DNA from: Thermophagus xiamenensis
GTDB taxonomy: Bacteria > Bacteroidota > Bacteroidia > Bacteroidales > Marinilabiliaceae
Direction of reading: 5' to 3'
Assembly (NCBI RefSeq): GCF_900112795.1
Contig: NZ_FONA01000002.1
Location: 62,001-126,000, forward strand
Length of the DNA stretch: 64,000 bases
The notes below the pieces were generated by a model, which ran no database searches, had not been told where the DNA came from, and saw nothing but the letters and a program-made list of their open reading frames with translations. Shown one piece after another: positions 1 through 11,362 of the stretch (positions within the stretch are counted from its first letter, which is position 1; every line of letters begins with the position of its first letter). Made by a program: the position numbers and the translations under genes.

Positions 1-257
1 GACCGATTGTCAACAGGTATCTCCTGGGGTACAAACCCCACAAAAGAAAAAATAAGGATAGCATCTTCGGGTACCTGTAATGAAAAGGTTCCATCAGTCT
101 GCGTAATGGTCCCGTTCATAGTACCTTTTTCTAGCACCGAAACACCGGGGATAGGCTCATTAGAATCGTCAGTAACCAATCCGGTCACTGTTATCTGGGC
201 ACTTAACCCCAGTCCTGCCAGGAAAAGGAACAATAATAAAATACTTTTTTTTAGCAT
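1..257 (-). CDS. SusC-like TonB-dependent receptor, N-terminal fragment (runs off the left edge)
   Basis: Only about 85 residues are present. They start with a signal peptide (MLKKSILLLFLFLAGLG, ending near LSAQ), followed by a carboxypeptidase-regulatory-like beta-sandwich (VTGLVTDDSNEPIPGVSVLEKG, then a GT.TQTDGTFSLQVP stretch and a FVGFVPQE strand). This layout is the hallmark N-terminus of SusC/RagA outer-membrane receptors that import oligosaccharides or peptides with a SusD lipoprotein. The plug and barrel lie outside the window. A hybrid two-component regulator lies upstream on the same strand, as in many polysaccharide utilisation loci. The substrate cannot be inferred. The reading frame was worked out by hand from the reverse complement. 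Confidence 0.85.
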   Translation of the reverse strand, partial: MLKKSILLLFLFLAGLGLSAQITVTGLVTDDSNEPIPGVSVLEKGTMNGTITQTDGTFSLQVPEDAILIFSFVGFVPQEIPVDNR

Positions 258-648
258 AGCTTTGAATTTAAAAACTATAATCAAGGTACATTAAACACTT
301 TTATACACTCAATAATTGAATCCAGTCAAATCCTACAATACAATAGCGTTTTCAAATATAAATTAACAATTTTTAAATAACTGGTTATTTTGTACAGGAC
401 TTAGGTGTAAATCGTACACAAAGAGAGCTAAAATGTCGTCAGCCTGGGGGTAAAATGTCTTCAAACAACTCCCTAACCAACTATTATTCAGAGGCAAAAA
501 AGTTTACAAAAAAGGTGTGATTTTGAAGCAGAAAAGAAATTGAATTAGATATTAAAGTTGCAGCGAATATTCCACCAGCAAATTATTATTCAACGCTCCA
601 TTGACAACTAAAAGCCAATGGCTATAAAGGTCAAATCATAAACCAACA
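258..648. other. Intergenic region upstream of the susC-like gene
   Basis: This 391-bp AT-rich stretch holds the direct repeat at 430-464. On the minus strand there is also a TATATTTG box (353-360) that fits the Bacteroidota -7 element, but no good -33 partner is visible. No other gene is seen. Confidence 0.5.
430..464. promoter_or_regulatory. Direct repeat, candidate operator of the hybrid two-component regulator
   Basis: TAAAATGTCGTCA (430-442) and TAAAATGTCTTCA (452-464) match at 12 of 13 positions and start 22 bp apart, close to two helical turns. They lie between the regulator gene and the susC-like gene. Direct repeats about 21-22 bp apart are what AraC-type DNA-binding domains, including those of hybrid two-component systems, usually bind. 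Binding is inferred, not shown. Confidence 0.5.
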
Positions 649-3600
649 CTATTCATCGTTATGGTCCTGAGAAATCCGCCGAACATACTGAGAGGGAGAA
701 ACACCAAATTCCTCTTTAAAATAACGGGAGAAATATTTGGGATCATTAAAGCCACACTTATAAGCTACTTCTGCAACGGTCAATTGACTTTTTGCAAGAA
801 GCTGAGCCCCTCGTTTTAATCTCATAATACGAATAAATTCGGACGGGGACTTGCCGGTAAGAGCCATCAGTTTATTGTAGAGGTGTCCGCGACTGACTCC
901 CATTTCTTGGCTCAAACGCTCGACAGAAAGTTCTGGATTGGAAATATTTTTTTCCACATAAAGAGAAGCCTTGGAAATAAATTTTTCGTCCAAAGAGGTA
1001 ATACCAATTTCACCTGGAGCAATTTCAAACCTTTGCTTTTGAAGTTTGCTTCTAAGCCTTTTTCTACTCTCAATCAGGTTTTGAATTTTTAATTCCAGCA
1101 CCTCATAATTAAATGGTTTAGCAATAAAATCATCGGCACCCGCACTAAGACCTTCCATTTCCATTTGGGAAGAAACTTTAGCTGTCAGAAGAATTACAGG
1201 AATATGAGAAGTTTTGGGATCATTTTTGATTTTTCGGCAAAGTTCAATGCCATCCATTTTCGGCATGAGAATATCACTGATAATGACATCCGGAAATACA
1301 GACATAGCCTTTTCGTATCCTTCTTTCCCGTTTTGAGCTTCCACTATTCGGTAGCGAGTATTTAAATTTTCTTTTAAATAGAATCGAAGGTCTTCATTGT
1401 CTTCAACAATTAGCAGTAATTGTTGGTTCCCTTGAATATTCTGCCTTTCAATTTTCTTTTTCTGTTGACCTTCCTGTGAAAAGGATCTAATAACAGACTC
1501 TTCCTTGCAACTTTCCTGCATCTGTACAACAGGTAGATAAACTACAAAAACACTTCCTACTCCGGGAGTACTATCCACAGAAATAGTGCCACCATGCAGT
1601 AAAACAAACTCTCGAACAATAGAAAGCCCAATTCCGCTCCCCATATTATTTATTCTGTCATTTTCAACTTGAAAGAAACGATCGAAAATATGTTTTTGCT
1701 TTTCTTTAGAAATACCAATACCGGTATCGCTAACAGAAATTTTAACCCAAGGTCCATTATCATTGATTGATTTACTGTTAAAATATTCAATTTTCAACTT
1801 TACTTCTCCTCTTTCAGAAGAAAATTTAAAGGCATTGGATAAAAGATTAAAAATTATTTTCTCAACTTTTTCATGATCAAACCCCATTGACAGAGAGGCA
1901 ACATTAGATTCGAAACCAAAGCGTATGGATTTGGATTCAAAAAGATCAGAAAACGACTGAGCTACTTCTTCCACAAAGGCAACCAAATCGCCCGTAGTCC
2001 GTTTCAACGTCACTCCCTGAACCTCTATTTTTCTGAAATCCAGGAGCTGATTTACCAACCCCAATAAACGACGGGCATTCCTAAGCACTACCTGTAACTG
2101 TTCCTTTAAGTCAATATCTTGAGTTTCCCGAACTATCTTATCCAGTGGGGTAATAATTAACGTTAAAGGGGTACGAAACTCATGACTGATGTTGGTGAAG
2201 AATCGAATCTTCATGGCATCCAACTCATGAATGCGTTGGTGTTCACGCAACTCTTGCTCCCGTTGAAAACGAATTCTCTCTCTTCGACGGACTATTGTGC
2301 CAAACAATATGACTAAACCGGAAAACAAAATAAAATAAGCTCCATAAGCATATTTAGTTGCATAAAAAGGAGGTTTAATAATAACTACCAATTTTTTCTC
2401 GGGTCCTTGTTCCCCACTTTCACCAAGGCGCGCTTTGACTCGAAATATATAACTTCCGGGATTGAGATTGGTATAAGTGGCCATTCTATTAGATGCATCA
2501 GTGACAACCCATTGATCATTGAACCCCTCCAGTTTATAATAATAGTTTATTTTTTCAGGATGAGGATGACCCACTCCTGCAAACTCCAATGAGAACACAT
2601 TTTGATTATGTTTTAACACCACAGAATCAGAAAAGAACAAAGACCGTTTCAAGATAATGTTATTATCAACTTTTTCACTCACTTTAACGGACCGATTAAA
2701 CAACCTTATTCCAGTAATTAGGACCTTCGGGATCAAAGACCTTTTTTGAATGCTTTGTGGATGAAACAGATTAAAACCATTAGGTCCTCCGAACAGCAGC
2801 TCACCATGTGAAGTTTTAAAGGCCGCATGCTCATTGAATTCTCGTCCTTGCAAACCATCCAATACATCATAGTTACTAAAAGAGAACATTAATGTATCCT
2901 CCGAAGGTATGACCTCCAGTTTAGAAATACCATTTAATGTACTCATCCAAAGATTATTATAGTCATCCTCCAAAATATTCAGAATATTGTTATCCGGCAA
3001 CCCGTCACGTTCAAGAAACAGATGAAACTTTCGGGTTTGGGGATCATACATATTAAGCCCGTTACGCGTTCCAAACCACATATTCCCCCATTTATCCTGA
3101 ATTATGGATAGCACAATATGATGGCTCAAAGCATTTTGTTTTCCGGGATTTGCCGGAATATGAGTAAAGCGACCAGTTGTCTTGTTCAACACATCTATGC
3201 CATTAGAAGTACCAATCCAAAGATTATTGGAACGATCTTCATAAAGTGTCAAAATAAAACTGGAGTGCACTGAGTTAAGGTCTCCATCGCGAAAATGGAG
3301 AAACCGATTGTTATCATCATCCAGTAAGTCTAATCCCCCACCAAGTGTTCCAATCCATATTCGGCCCATCCTATCTTCATAAATTTTCCAAATCCTGTTA
3401 TCAGAAATAGTATTGGGATCGTCGGGATCATGGAGGTATCTTTTAAAACGCTTCCCATCAAAACAGTTTAGTCCACCATAATAGGTGCCAATCCATAACC
3501 TTTTTTGGGAATCAAAGAGAAGACTGACAATTACATCATGGCTAAGAGAATCAGGGTTATCGGGGCAGGCCCTGAAAACCGAAAAACGATGATTTTGACG

Positions 3601-4806
3601 ATCATAATAAATAAGGCCACTGCCATTAGTCCCAATAAACAAATTTCCTTTGTCATCTTCAGCAAAACAATCGATATCATTAGCCGGTAGCCCATCAGGT
3701 TTAAAAATATTATGAGAATAAAGAGGGAACTGAAATAAATCAGGATGATAATAATTAACACCTTCCTTATAGGTTCCTATCCAAATGATATCAGAATCGT
3801 CCCGAATCATAGATGTAATACTATTTTGAGAAAGGCTTTTGGCGTTTCCATTCTCCTTTAAAACTGTTTTAACGCTAAAATCACGCTTATCGATAATTTG
3901 AAGACCGCCATGATCGGTAGCAACCCAAATTAAACCATATTGATCCTGTAGTACCCCGGTAATAATATCACTTGAAAGAGTGTTATTATCTTCAACAGAA
4001 AAATGGATTTCCTGACCTGTTTTAGTATTGGCATAGAAAAGTCCCAGATCATTTTGCTCGGAAAAGATCCAAAGATCCCCATCCTTGTCCTCAAAAAGCG
4101 AGAAATAATCCTGTTCTGTCGTCCTTCTCAACATTCTAAAGGGATATCGTTTTACAACTTTCCCCGTATTGGGATCGACATACTCAACCACCCCAAAGGC
4201 ATTGACCGTTAATATTGTTGAGTCATTACCGACAATTACGTCAGTAATAAAATCACTGACAAGGGAATAGTCATCACCAACAGCTGAAGGAATTTTAAAA
4301 GTCTTGTTTTGGGCGGCATTAACCCGGAATAAACCATACTGATTGGATGCCACCCAAAGATTAGAATCGTGGTCGACTGTTAAGCCGGAAATAAATTGAG
4401 CAGGAATAGATTCTTCCCCGGGCAAGAGATCATAATTGCGATAAAAAAGATCTTTTCCGGGATCAAAAACAGCCAACTGATTATCCTGAGAAATGATCCA
4501 CAAAAATCCCCTGTGGTCTTCATAAATATCCTGGATATTGTTAAAAGGAATAGTCGTTGTATCGCCGGGAATGTTCTTATACACTTTAAAAGAATAACCA
4601 TCATACCGATTCAGCCCGGAAATGGTTCCAAACCAAACAAATCCTAAGTGATCTTTATGAATAGCTGTAATATGGTTGCTGGACAAACCATGAGAGCTGT
4701 TAAGATGTCGAAAATGAAATTCAGTACGCTGGTTTTCCTGACCAATAATAATTTGCAAAGCAAAGACAAATGCAAACAATAGAATACCGGCTTTCTGTCC
4801 CATCAT
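649..4806 (-). CDS. Hybrid two-component system regulator (sensor kinase, receiver and AraC domain in one protein)
   Basis: This 1385-residue protein has the full layout of Bacteroidota one-protein two-component systems. It has a signal peptide, then a periplasmic double-propeller of Reg_prop repeats (many W.GT..GL and I..D..G..W units, about 40-720) and a Y_Y_Y domain (about 740-815, ending PGSYIFRVKA). One membrane segment follows (about 830-850), then HisKA with phospho-acceptor His in NISHEFRTPL (about 876). The ATPase has NLLSNAFKFS, DTGIGIS and GSGIGLS; the receiver has Asp in DILMPKMDG (about 1177). The C-terminal AraC helix-turn-helix contains SRGHLYNKLM and FNDPKYFSRYFKEEFG. Such proteins sense glycan pieces in the periplasm and switch on nearby sus-type genes; the partial susC-like gene downstream is the likely target. 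All key residues are present, so it looks functional. Confidence 0.97.
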   Translation of the reverse strand: MMGQKAGILLFAFVFALQIIIGQENQRTEFHFRHLNSSHGLSSNHITAIHKDHLGFVWFGTISGLNRYDGYSFKVYKNIPGDTTTIPFNNIQDIYEDHRGFLWIISQDNQLAVFDPGKDLFYRNYDLLPGEESIPAQFISGLTVDHDSNLWVASNQYGLFRVNAAQNKTFKIPSAVGDDYSLVSDFITDVIVGNDSTILTVNAFGVVEYVDPNTGKVVKRYPFRMLRRTTEQDYFSLFEDKDGDLWIFSEQNDLGLFYANTKTGQEIHFSVEDNNTLSSDIITGVLQDQYGLIWVATDHGGLQIIDKRDFSVKTVLKENGNAKSLSQNSITSMIRDDSDIIWIGTYKEGVNYYHPDLFQFPLYSHNIFKPDGLPANDIDCFAEDDKGNLFIGTNGSGLIYYDRQNHRFSVFRACPDNPDSLSHDVIVSLLFDSQKRLWIGTYYGGLNCFDGKRFKRYLHDPDDPNTISDNRIWKIYEDRMGRIWIGTLGGGLDLLDDDNNRFLHFRDGDLNSVHSSFILTLYEDRSNNLWIGTSNGIDVLNKTTGRFTHIPANPGKQNALSHHIVLSIIQDKWGNMWFGTRNGLNMYDPQTRKFHLFLERDGLPDNNILNILEDDYNNLWMSTLNGISKLEVIPSEDTLMFSFSNYDVLDGLQGREFNEHAAFKTSHGELLFGGPNGFNLFHPQSIQKRSLIPKVLITGIRLFNRSVKVSEKVDNNIILKRSLFFSDSVVLKHNQNVFSLEFAGVGHPHPEKINYYYKLEGFNDQWVVTDASNRMATYTNLNPGSYIFRVKARLGESGEQGPEKKLVVIIKPPFYATKYAYGAYFILFSGLVILFGTIVRRRERIRFQREQELREHQRIHELDAMKIRFFTNISHEFRTPLTLIITPLDKIVRETQDIDLKEQLQVVLRNARRLLGLVNQLLDFRKIEVQGVTLKRTTGDLVAFVEEVAQSFSDLFESKSIRFGFESNVASLSMGFDHEKVEKIIFNLLSNAFKFSSERGEVKLKIEYFNSKSINDNGPWVKISVSDTGIGISKEKQKHIFDRFFQVENDRINNMGSGIGLSIVREFVLLHGGTISVDSTPGVGSVFVVYLPVVQMQESCKEESVIRSFSQEGQQKKKIERQNIQGNQQLLLIVEDNEDLRFYLKENLNTRYRIVEAQNGKEGYEKAMSVFPDVIISDILMPKMDGIELCRKIKNDPKTSHIPVILLTAKVSSQMEMEGLSAGADDFIAKPFNYEVLELKIQNLIESRKRLRSKLQKQRFEIAPGEIGITSLDEKFISKASLYVEKNISNPELSVERLSQEMGVSRGHLYNKLMALTGKSPSEFIRIMRLKRGAQLLAKSQLTVAEVAYKCGFNDPKYFSRYFKEEFGVSPSQYVRRISQDHNDE

Positions 4807-5199
4807 AATAATATTGAACCCTGGAGAAATATAATTTGATCAGTCATTAATAAATTTACTTTACAAATATTAAAAAATATAATAAAAACAACACACTTCT
4901 AACGGATCAATGTCATCAAAAAGGAGATCTCCTAATGGTGCTTTAGTAATAAGAACCAAAATAAAAGAGGTGTTGAAAAGGCGGTGAAAACCACATGCAA
5001 CTCTCCATTGCCGTTTTCACAACTGAGAGCAATTATTAAGATACCAATGGCTTATTAATTTATAAATAATAGCAAGGCCCCCGAAAGTTATTTTTCTTCG
5101 GGGGATGATTAGATGAATAGATAAAACCCGACCGTTTGAAATGCCAAAATCTTTTGGAGGAACAAACCGGGAACGATCGGAAGGGATTATATCAACGGA
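4807..5199. other. Intergenic region between dapA and the hybrid regulator
   Basis: The region is AT-rich with no gene visible. It contains a hairpin at 5078-5104 (arms CCCCCGAA and TTCGGGGG) that may end dapA transcription, although no T-run follows it. A promoter for the regulator was not recognised. Confidence 0.4.
5078..5104 (-). terminator. Strong GC hairpin downstream of dapA
   Basis: Perfect 8-bp arms CCCCCGAA and TTCGGGGG surround an 11-nt loop about 95 bp after the dapA stop codon. There is no clear U-run on either strand, so it may be a transcript-stabilising hairpin rather than a classic intrinsic terminator. Confidence 0.4.
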
Positions 5200-6090
5200 T
5201 TAAAGAAGTTTCAATTTTTTCAGCTCAATTTTCAATTGTTCTCGGTTTTCATCTTCCATTTCACAAAGGGGTGCCCGGAACACCTCGCTCACTTTTCCCA
5301 TAAGTGCCAGTGCAGTCTTAACAGGCAGAGGATTAGATTCCAGAAACATTAGTTTCATAAGATTTTGATACTTGTAAAATAATTGTCGGGCAGTTGTTAA
5401 ATCTCCCTCAATAGAAGATTTCATTAATTGGTGAAATTCCTTAGGTATAACATTGGCCACAACTGAAATACAACCATCAGCACCCAGACAATTGGCCGAG
5501 AAAGACAGAAAGTCATCGCCACTAAATACTTTGAAATTTTCCGGTCGGTTAGCTAATAATTCAACAAATACCCCTATATCACCTCCGGCTTCTTTAATGC
5601 CTATTATATTTTCGTGATGAGCTGCCAGTTCCAGAGCAATTGACGGTTCGATGGTACTTCCGGTACGACCGGGAACATTATAGAGAATAATTGGGGCTTT
5701 AACATTTTTAGCCAATTGGGAATAATGTTTACAAATACCTCTCCGGGAAGGTTTATTGTAGTAAGGTGAAACAACCAGCAAGGCATCAGCACCCAAATCT
5801 AATGCTTTCTGACTATATTTTATACAATCGGTCGTAGAGTTACTCCCAGTTCCGGCAATTACAGGGACCCGACCATTTACCTTTTTAACACATCGCTCAA
5901 TCAATTGAGCATCTTCATCATGGCTGAGGGTGGGCGTTTCTCCGGTAGTTCCACATACCACAATTCCATCAGTTCCGTTGCTAATTTGAAACTCAACCAG
6001 ATCATCAAAAGCCTGGAAATCTATCTCTCCATTATCTTTAAAAGGTGTAACAATGGCTACAATAGAGCCTTGCAGACGTTCAATTTGCAT
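5200..6090 (-). CDS. dapA: 4-hydroxy-tetrahydrodipicolinate synthase
   Basis: DapA condenses pyruvate with aspartate semialdehyde, the first committed step of lysine and diaminopimelate synthesis, in the cytoplasm. At 296 residues it has the usual length. The GTTGE pyruvate-binding motif is at 47-51, the catalytic Tyr at 137 (LYNVPGRT) and the Schiff-base Lys at 166 (GIKEAGGD). These residues separate it well from a generic aldolase, although other DHDPS-family members (for example N-acetylneuraminate lyase) share the fold. It appears monocistronic, with AT-rich DNA on both sides. Confidence 0.96.
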   Translation of the reverse strand: MQIERLQGSIVAIVTPFKDNGEIDFQAFDDLVEFQISNGTDGIVVCGTTGETPTLSHDEDAQLIERCVKKVNGRVPVIAGTGSNSTTDCIKYSQKALDLGADALLVVSPYYNKPSRRGICKHYSQLAKNVKAPIILYNVPGRTGSTIEPSIALELAAHHENIIGIKEAGGDIGVFVELLANRPENFKVFSGDDFLSFSANCLGADGCISVVANVIPKEFHQLMKSSIEGDLTTARQLFYKYQNLMKLMFLESNPLPVKTALALMGKVSEVFRAPLCEMEDENREQLKIELKKLKLL

Positions 6091-6769
6091 AATGATATTT
6101 TTAAATTCACCTATATAGACTGTGCAATACCTTACATTAATATTTTGTTAGTTACAACACAAGGGAACAATATCCTGAAAAGTTTCTTTCCAGAAGAAAA
6201 AATATTACTTTTCTCCCGACCTAATTTAATTCAACAAAATTCAAAGTTAATACTTATTAATGATTTGGGGAAATTTTCGCATTATCCATGGCAAAGTCAT
6301 GCTCGTTTAATTGCTTTATATATAATTAATATATCGAATTGGATTGAAATATTTTAAATACCCACCCCACACCTCTGACTTAACCCAAAGGGAAAAGCTT
6401 TCATCACGCTGTGGCAAATTAAACAACCCATTTTTCTGACTGTATAATTTTTTTGTTGCAAAAAGGGTACTGGTCAGATGGAATTCGTAAAGTTTAGAAA
6501 AGATATAGATTTACTAAAGGCAAAATTGCTATTTTCGTTTCATATTATTTCAACAGCAAAAAACTGATTAAAAAAACAAAACAGTGAATAATTAAAGTCC
6601 ATATTGATTTTAGACATTTCCTATTAACAAAAATATTAAAACAAACAACAAAAAATACGTATTTTCGTAACCTGAAGAGGTACTTTAACGTTTACAGACA
6701 AAATCTGAAACGAAAAATTTTGTGATTATCGGATAAACCTTTTACTTTTATTCCAAAAATTATTTAATT
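6091..6769. other. Long AT-rich intergenic region between dapA and a small lipoprotein gene
   Basis: Two divergent genes flank it, so it should hold promoters for both. No box matching TTTG-N19-TAnnTTTG is convincing. Near-matches TATTTTCG occur twice (around 6531 and 6660). No RNA gene or coding sequence was recognised. Confidence 0.4.
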
Positions 6770-6901
6770 ATGAAGAAAGTAGCCATTATTTCCTCAGTAT
6801 TGTTATTAATTACTTTGGCTTTGTCCTCTTGTAAATCGGTACAAGATTGTCCTGCATATGGTCAGGAATCACCAGTTGGAACAGAAGAAGTCAGGGCATA
6901 A
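6770..6901 (+). CDS. Small lipoprotein with a DCPAYG motif
   Basis: This 43-residue ORF reads MKKVAIISSVLLLITLALSS followed by CKSVQDCPAYGQ and an acidic tail. The N-terminus is a signal peptide with a lipobox (ALSSC, Cys 21), so the mature product would be only about 23 residues, anchored to a membrane. Short lipoproteins with a DCPAY core occur in other Bacteroidota as far as I recall, and their function is unknown to me. A terminator-like hairpin lies about 150 bp downstream. The start follows an AT-rich leader without a clear Shine-Dalgarno sequence, as is common in this phylum. Confidence 0.65.
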   Translation: MKKVAIISSVLLLITLALSSCKSVQDCPAYGQESPVGTEEVRA

Positions 6902-7047
6902 TCAAGAGACTCTCCGCCTTTTTCCGGGGAAACGGCGACAAAAGCTCCATATCCCTAAATTTTGCCCGGAAAATATCTTGAAGAGCGAAAAATAGCATTT
7001 ATTCTGTTCTGAAAACCAGAAAATACATCTTTAACCATTAAAAAAAC

Positions 7048-7079
7048 CAAGGGCTGCAATAAACAAACAGCCCTTTTTT
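7048..7079 (+). terminator. Intrinsic terminator downstream of the small lipoprotein gene
   Basis: The hairpin AAGGGCTG / CAGCCCTT with an 11-nt loop is followed by TTTTTT. It would end transcripts from the small lipoprotein gene before gapA. Confidence 0.75.
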
Positions 7080-7342
7080 CCTGCTACAATACAGATAGAT
7101 AATATTAAATTTGATTGGTTTTGTTTTAAACTTCAGCCAGTAGCATTAGGCTAACACTTCCACAAACGAATAGCCCCCAAAACCATCAAACTAATTGATA
7201 TCATTAAGTAACTTCAGTCTCTTTCCCCATTGCCATTCAAATAATGCCTATGGTGTTTGAATCTGAAAAAAATCACTTACATATAGAGAATCAGGGAGGG
7301 ACATTAATTAACGTTTATTTAAGAATTTCAGTCGGTTATTTC

Positions 7343-7373
7343 TTGATGTTTTTGGTGTGATTTCTTACTTTTG
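7343..7373 (+). promoter_or_regulatory. gapA promoter, Bacteroidota -33/-7 type
   Basis: TTG at 7343-7345 and TACTTTTG at 7366-7373, separated by 20 bp, match the TTTG-N19-TAnnTTTG pattern of the primary sigma factor in this phylum. Transcription would start near 7379, giving a leader of about 45 nt. Confidence 0.7.
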
Positions 7374-7411
7374 TAGCGCAAAAAAGAGAAGGTAGTAATT
7401 ATAATCACTAA

Positions 7412-8437
<1,026 letters not shown>

Positions 8438-8460
8438 TCAAGGTAGAACCAAATAATATT

Positions 8461-8495
8461 AAAAGCTGTCTCATAATTGGGACAGCTTTTTTTTT
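8461..8495 (+). terminator. Intrinsic terminator of gapA
   Basis: AAAAGCTGTC and GACAGCTTTT form a perfect 10-bp stem around a 10-nt loop, followed by a run of T. It lies 24 bp after the gapA stop codon. Confidence 0.9.
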
Positions 8496-8633
8496 GCATT
8501 AAACCTTCTGAAACGAATCCATCCATACTACTTCGGCAAAGAGACGTCCGGTAATTAAAAGCAGAGACCGCCAATCTTTTTTGGGTAAATATTTAGGGAT
8601 TGCAAACAATAAAGAAGAGAATCAAGATAAGCG

Positions 8634-8840
8634 TAATGAAACGAGCATAGCGACTTTTTGCCACAAAAGAACATGTATAAACGACACAGGCAGAAGTGCA
8701 CAGGCAGAAGGCAGAAGAAGTGATTAGTCATTAGTTAACAAGTGGTTAGTATTAAATAACTAATGACTATCGACTAACGACTAACCACTAACGACTACTT
8801 ATAAGAAGCAATATACCAACGAAGTAAGTAAAATTTATAC
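8634..8840 (-). repeat. Dispersed intergenic repeat, long form, copy a
   Basis: Read on the minus strand, this holds all blocks of the family in order. They are an AAATTTTACTTAC left end, a block of TTAGTCGTTAGT-type units, a CTTCTGCCTGTGCACTTCTG block, then TACATGTTCTTTTGTGGC and the right end CTATGCTCGTTTCATT. It fills most of the gapA-aconitase gap (8438-9021); no gene is seen there. Confidence 0.75.
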
Positions 8841-9021
8841 AGATGAAAATAGTAATTGCAAGGCAATGAAACCATTCAACAAAAACCCTTTTGCATTGTT
8901 AAGAAGAGACAAGGAAAGTAAAGCCTCCCAACCTCAGGTTGAAGGAAAAGCGACAATAAATTTTTAAATTTGTCAAATTATAACCAAAAGCATCTAATTA
9001 CCTTACAAAAACACATATAAT

Positions 9022-11286
9022 ATGGCATTTGACATTGATATGATTAAAAAGGTCTATGCAGGAATGGACGACAAAGTAAAAGCAGCCCGTTCACTCTTGA
9101 ACAGACCACTTACACTTACCGAAAAGATTCTTTACAGCCATTTGGCCGATGACTTTCCATCCAAACCTTATGAACGAGGTAAAGACTACGTTAACTTTTC
9201 GCCCGACCGGGTAGCCATGCAGGATGCAACGGCTCAGATGGCCCTTTTACAATTTATGCAGGCTGGTAAAGATAAAGTTGCCGTTCCTTCTACTGTACAT
9301 GCCGACCACCTGATCCAGGCCAAAATCGGAGCTGAAGATGATTTAAAAACCGCTCAGGTAACCAATAAAGAGGTTTATGATTTTTTAAGCTCCGTCTGTA
9401 ACAAATATGGCCTGGGCTTTTGGAAACCCGGGGCCGGCATCATTCACCAAGTAGTACTGGAGAATTACGCTTTCCCGGGCGGAATGATGATAGGGACCGA
9501 TTCCCATACACCAAATGCCGGAGGACTGGGTATGATTGCCATAGGTGTTGGAGGTGCCGATGCTGTCGATGTAATGGCAGGTATGCCCTGGGAACTCAAA
9601 TTCCCCAAATTAATTGGCGTAAAACTCACCGGGAAATTAAATGGTTGGACCGCGCCCAAAGACATCATTTTAAAAGTTGCCGGCCTTTTAACTGTTAAAG
9701 GTGGTACAGGCTATATCCTGGAATATTTTGGTGAAGGTGCTCGTTCCCTTTCTGCCACCGGAAAAGGAACGATTGGTAACATGGGTGCCGAAATTGGTGC
9801 TACGACCTCCACATTTGGATACGATGAGGCCATGGAACGCTATCTGCGAGCCACCAATCGTGACGATGTAGCCGATGCAGCAAATCAAATTAAAGAACTT
9901 CTCACCGGCGACCCCGAAACATATGAACATCCTGAAAAATATTTCGATCAAGTTATAGAAATCAACTTAAGTGAGTTAGAACCACATATCAATGGACCTT
10001 TCACACCTGACCGAGCCACTCCCATTTCAAAAATGCGCGAAGAAGCTCAAAAGAACGGATGGCCCACTAAAGTCGAGGTTGGCCTTATTGGTTCCTGCAC
10101 CAACTCATCTTATGAAGATATTTCAAGAGCAGCTTCTATAGCCAAACAGGCATTGGAAAAAGGCCTGAAGGTAAAATCAGAATTTACCGTCACACCAGGC
10201 TCGGAACAGGTACGATATACCATTGAGCGGGATGGTTTCATTGATTTATTTGAAAAGATTGGCGGAAAAGTTTTCGCCAATGCTTGCGGCCCCTGTATTG
10301 GTATGTGGGCTCGTGAAAATGCCGATAAGCAAGAAAAAAACACTATAGTACACTCGTTCAACCGTAATTTTGCCAAACGCGCTGATGGTAACCCCAATAC
10401 ACACGCCTTTGTTGCATCCCCTGAAGTGGTAACTGCCATTGCCATATCCGGTGAATTGGGCTTTAACCCACTTACAGACACGCTAATCAATGATAAAGGT
10501 GAGGAAGTAAAACTAGATCCCCCCACAGGGTTTGAATTACCCCCTAAAGGGTTTGATGTTAAAGAGAATGGCTATCAGGAGCCTGCCAAAGACGGCTCAA
10601 AAGTAGAAGTTGTGGTTAAACCCGATAGTGAACGTCTCCAACTTCTCACACCCTTTGAACCATGGGACGGTAAAAATATCATGGGCGCGAAGCTCCTCAT
10701 CAAAGCAGAAGGAAAATGTACTACCGACCATATATCTATGGCAGGACCGTGGCTTCGTTATCGTGGTCATTTGGATAATATCTCCAACAACTTACTTATT
10801 GGTGCCGTTAATGCCTTTAATCATGAAACCAATAATGTAAAAAATCAATTAACCGGAGAGTACGGAAAGGTGCCTGACGTACAAAGGGCTTATAAAGCTA
10901 AAGGGATTCCCACCGTTGTAGTTGGTGATCATAACTATGGCGAAGGTTCGTCTAGAGAACATGCGGCTATGGAACCTCGTCATCTGGGCGTGAAAGTCAT
11001 ATTAGTAAAAAGTTTTGCGCGCATCCATGAAACCAACCTTAAAAAACAAGGAATGCTGGCCCTTACTTTCCAAAATGAAAATGACTATGACAAAATCCTG
11101 GAAGATGATACCTTTAACTTTATCGACCTGGAACAATTTAGTCCAAACAAGCCAGTCACTATAGAGGTTGTCCATGCCGACGGCTCAAAAGATATCATTA
11201 AAGCTTTACATTCCTATAATGAGCAACAAATTGCCTGGTACAAAGCCGGCTCGGCGCTTAACCTGATCGCTCAAAAGAACGCATAA
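9022..11286 (+). CDS. acn: Aconitate hydratase (mitochondrial-like type)
   Basis: Aconitase interconverts citrate and isocitrate through a 4Fe-4S cluster in the TCA cycle. The 754-residue protein has [13 protein letters not shown], the cluster cysteines at 359 (GSCTNSS), 422 and 425 (CGPC), and the swivel-domain motif [16 protein letters not shown]. At about 750 residues it is shorter than the ~890-residue AcnA/IRP type and closer to mitochondrial aconitase, the form usual in Bacteroidota. A terminator hairpin follows the stop codon. Confidence 0.97.
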   Translation: MAFDIDMIKKVYAGMDDKVKAARSLLNRPLTLTEKILYSHLADDFPSKPYERGKDYVNFSPDRVAMQDATAQMALLQFMQAGKDKVAVPSTVHADHLIQAKIGAEDDLKTAQVTNKEVYDFLSSVCNKYGLGFWKPGAGIIHQVVLENYAFPGGMMIGTDSHTPNAGGLGMIAIGVGGADAVDVMAGMPWELKFPKLIGVKLTGKLNGWTAPKDIILKVAGLLTVKGGTGYILEYFGEGARSLSATGKGTIGNMGAEIGATTSTFGYDEAMERYLRATNRDDVADAANQIKELLTGDPETYEHPEKYFDQVIEINLSELEPHINGPFTPDRATPISKMREEAQKNGWPTKVEVGLIGSCTNSSYEDISRAASIAKQALEKGLKVKSEFTVTPGSEQVRYTIERDGFIDLFEKIGGKVFANACGPCIGMWARENADKQEKNTIVHSFNRNFAKRADGNPNTHAFVASPEVVTAIAISGELGFNPLTDTLINDKGEEVKLDPPTGFELPPKGFDVKENGYQEPAKDGSKVEVVVKPDSERLQLLTPFEPWDGKNIMGAKLLIKAEGKCTTDHISMAGPWLRYRGHLDNISNNLLIGAVNAFNHETNNVKNQLTGEYGKVPDVQRAYKAKGIPTVVVGDHNYGEGSSREHAAMEPRHLGVKVILVKSFARIHETNLKKQGMLALTFQNENDYDKILEDDTFNFIDLEQFSPNKPVTIEVVHADGSKDIIKALHSYNEQQIAWYKAGSALNLIAQKNA

Positions 11287-11320
11287 AGGTTCTTTTTGTA
11301 TTGTTTAAGTAATTTTCTAT

Positions 11321-11362
11321 AAAGAGCCCCAACAGGGTTAAACCCTAATGGGGCTTTTTATT
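11321..11362 (+). terminator. Intrinsic terminator of the aconitase gene
   Basis: AAAGAGCCCC and GGGGCTTTTT flank an inner GGGTTAAACCC palindrome. The long stem ends in a T-rich run 40-75 bp after the aconitase stop codon. Confidence 0.85.

Noticed and set aside
5905-6357. A 150-residue plus-strand ORF overlapping dapA
   Set aside because: Most of it is antisense to dapA, with AT-rich unrelated sequence at the end; no family resemblance.
10110-10526. A 138-residue minus-strand ORF inside aconitase
   Set aside because: It is a shadow of a clearly conserved gene.
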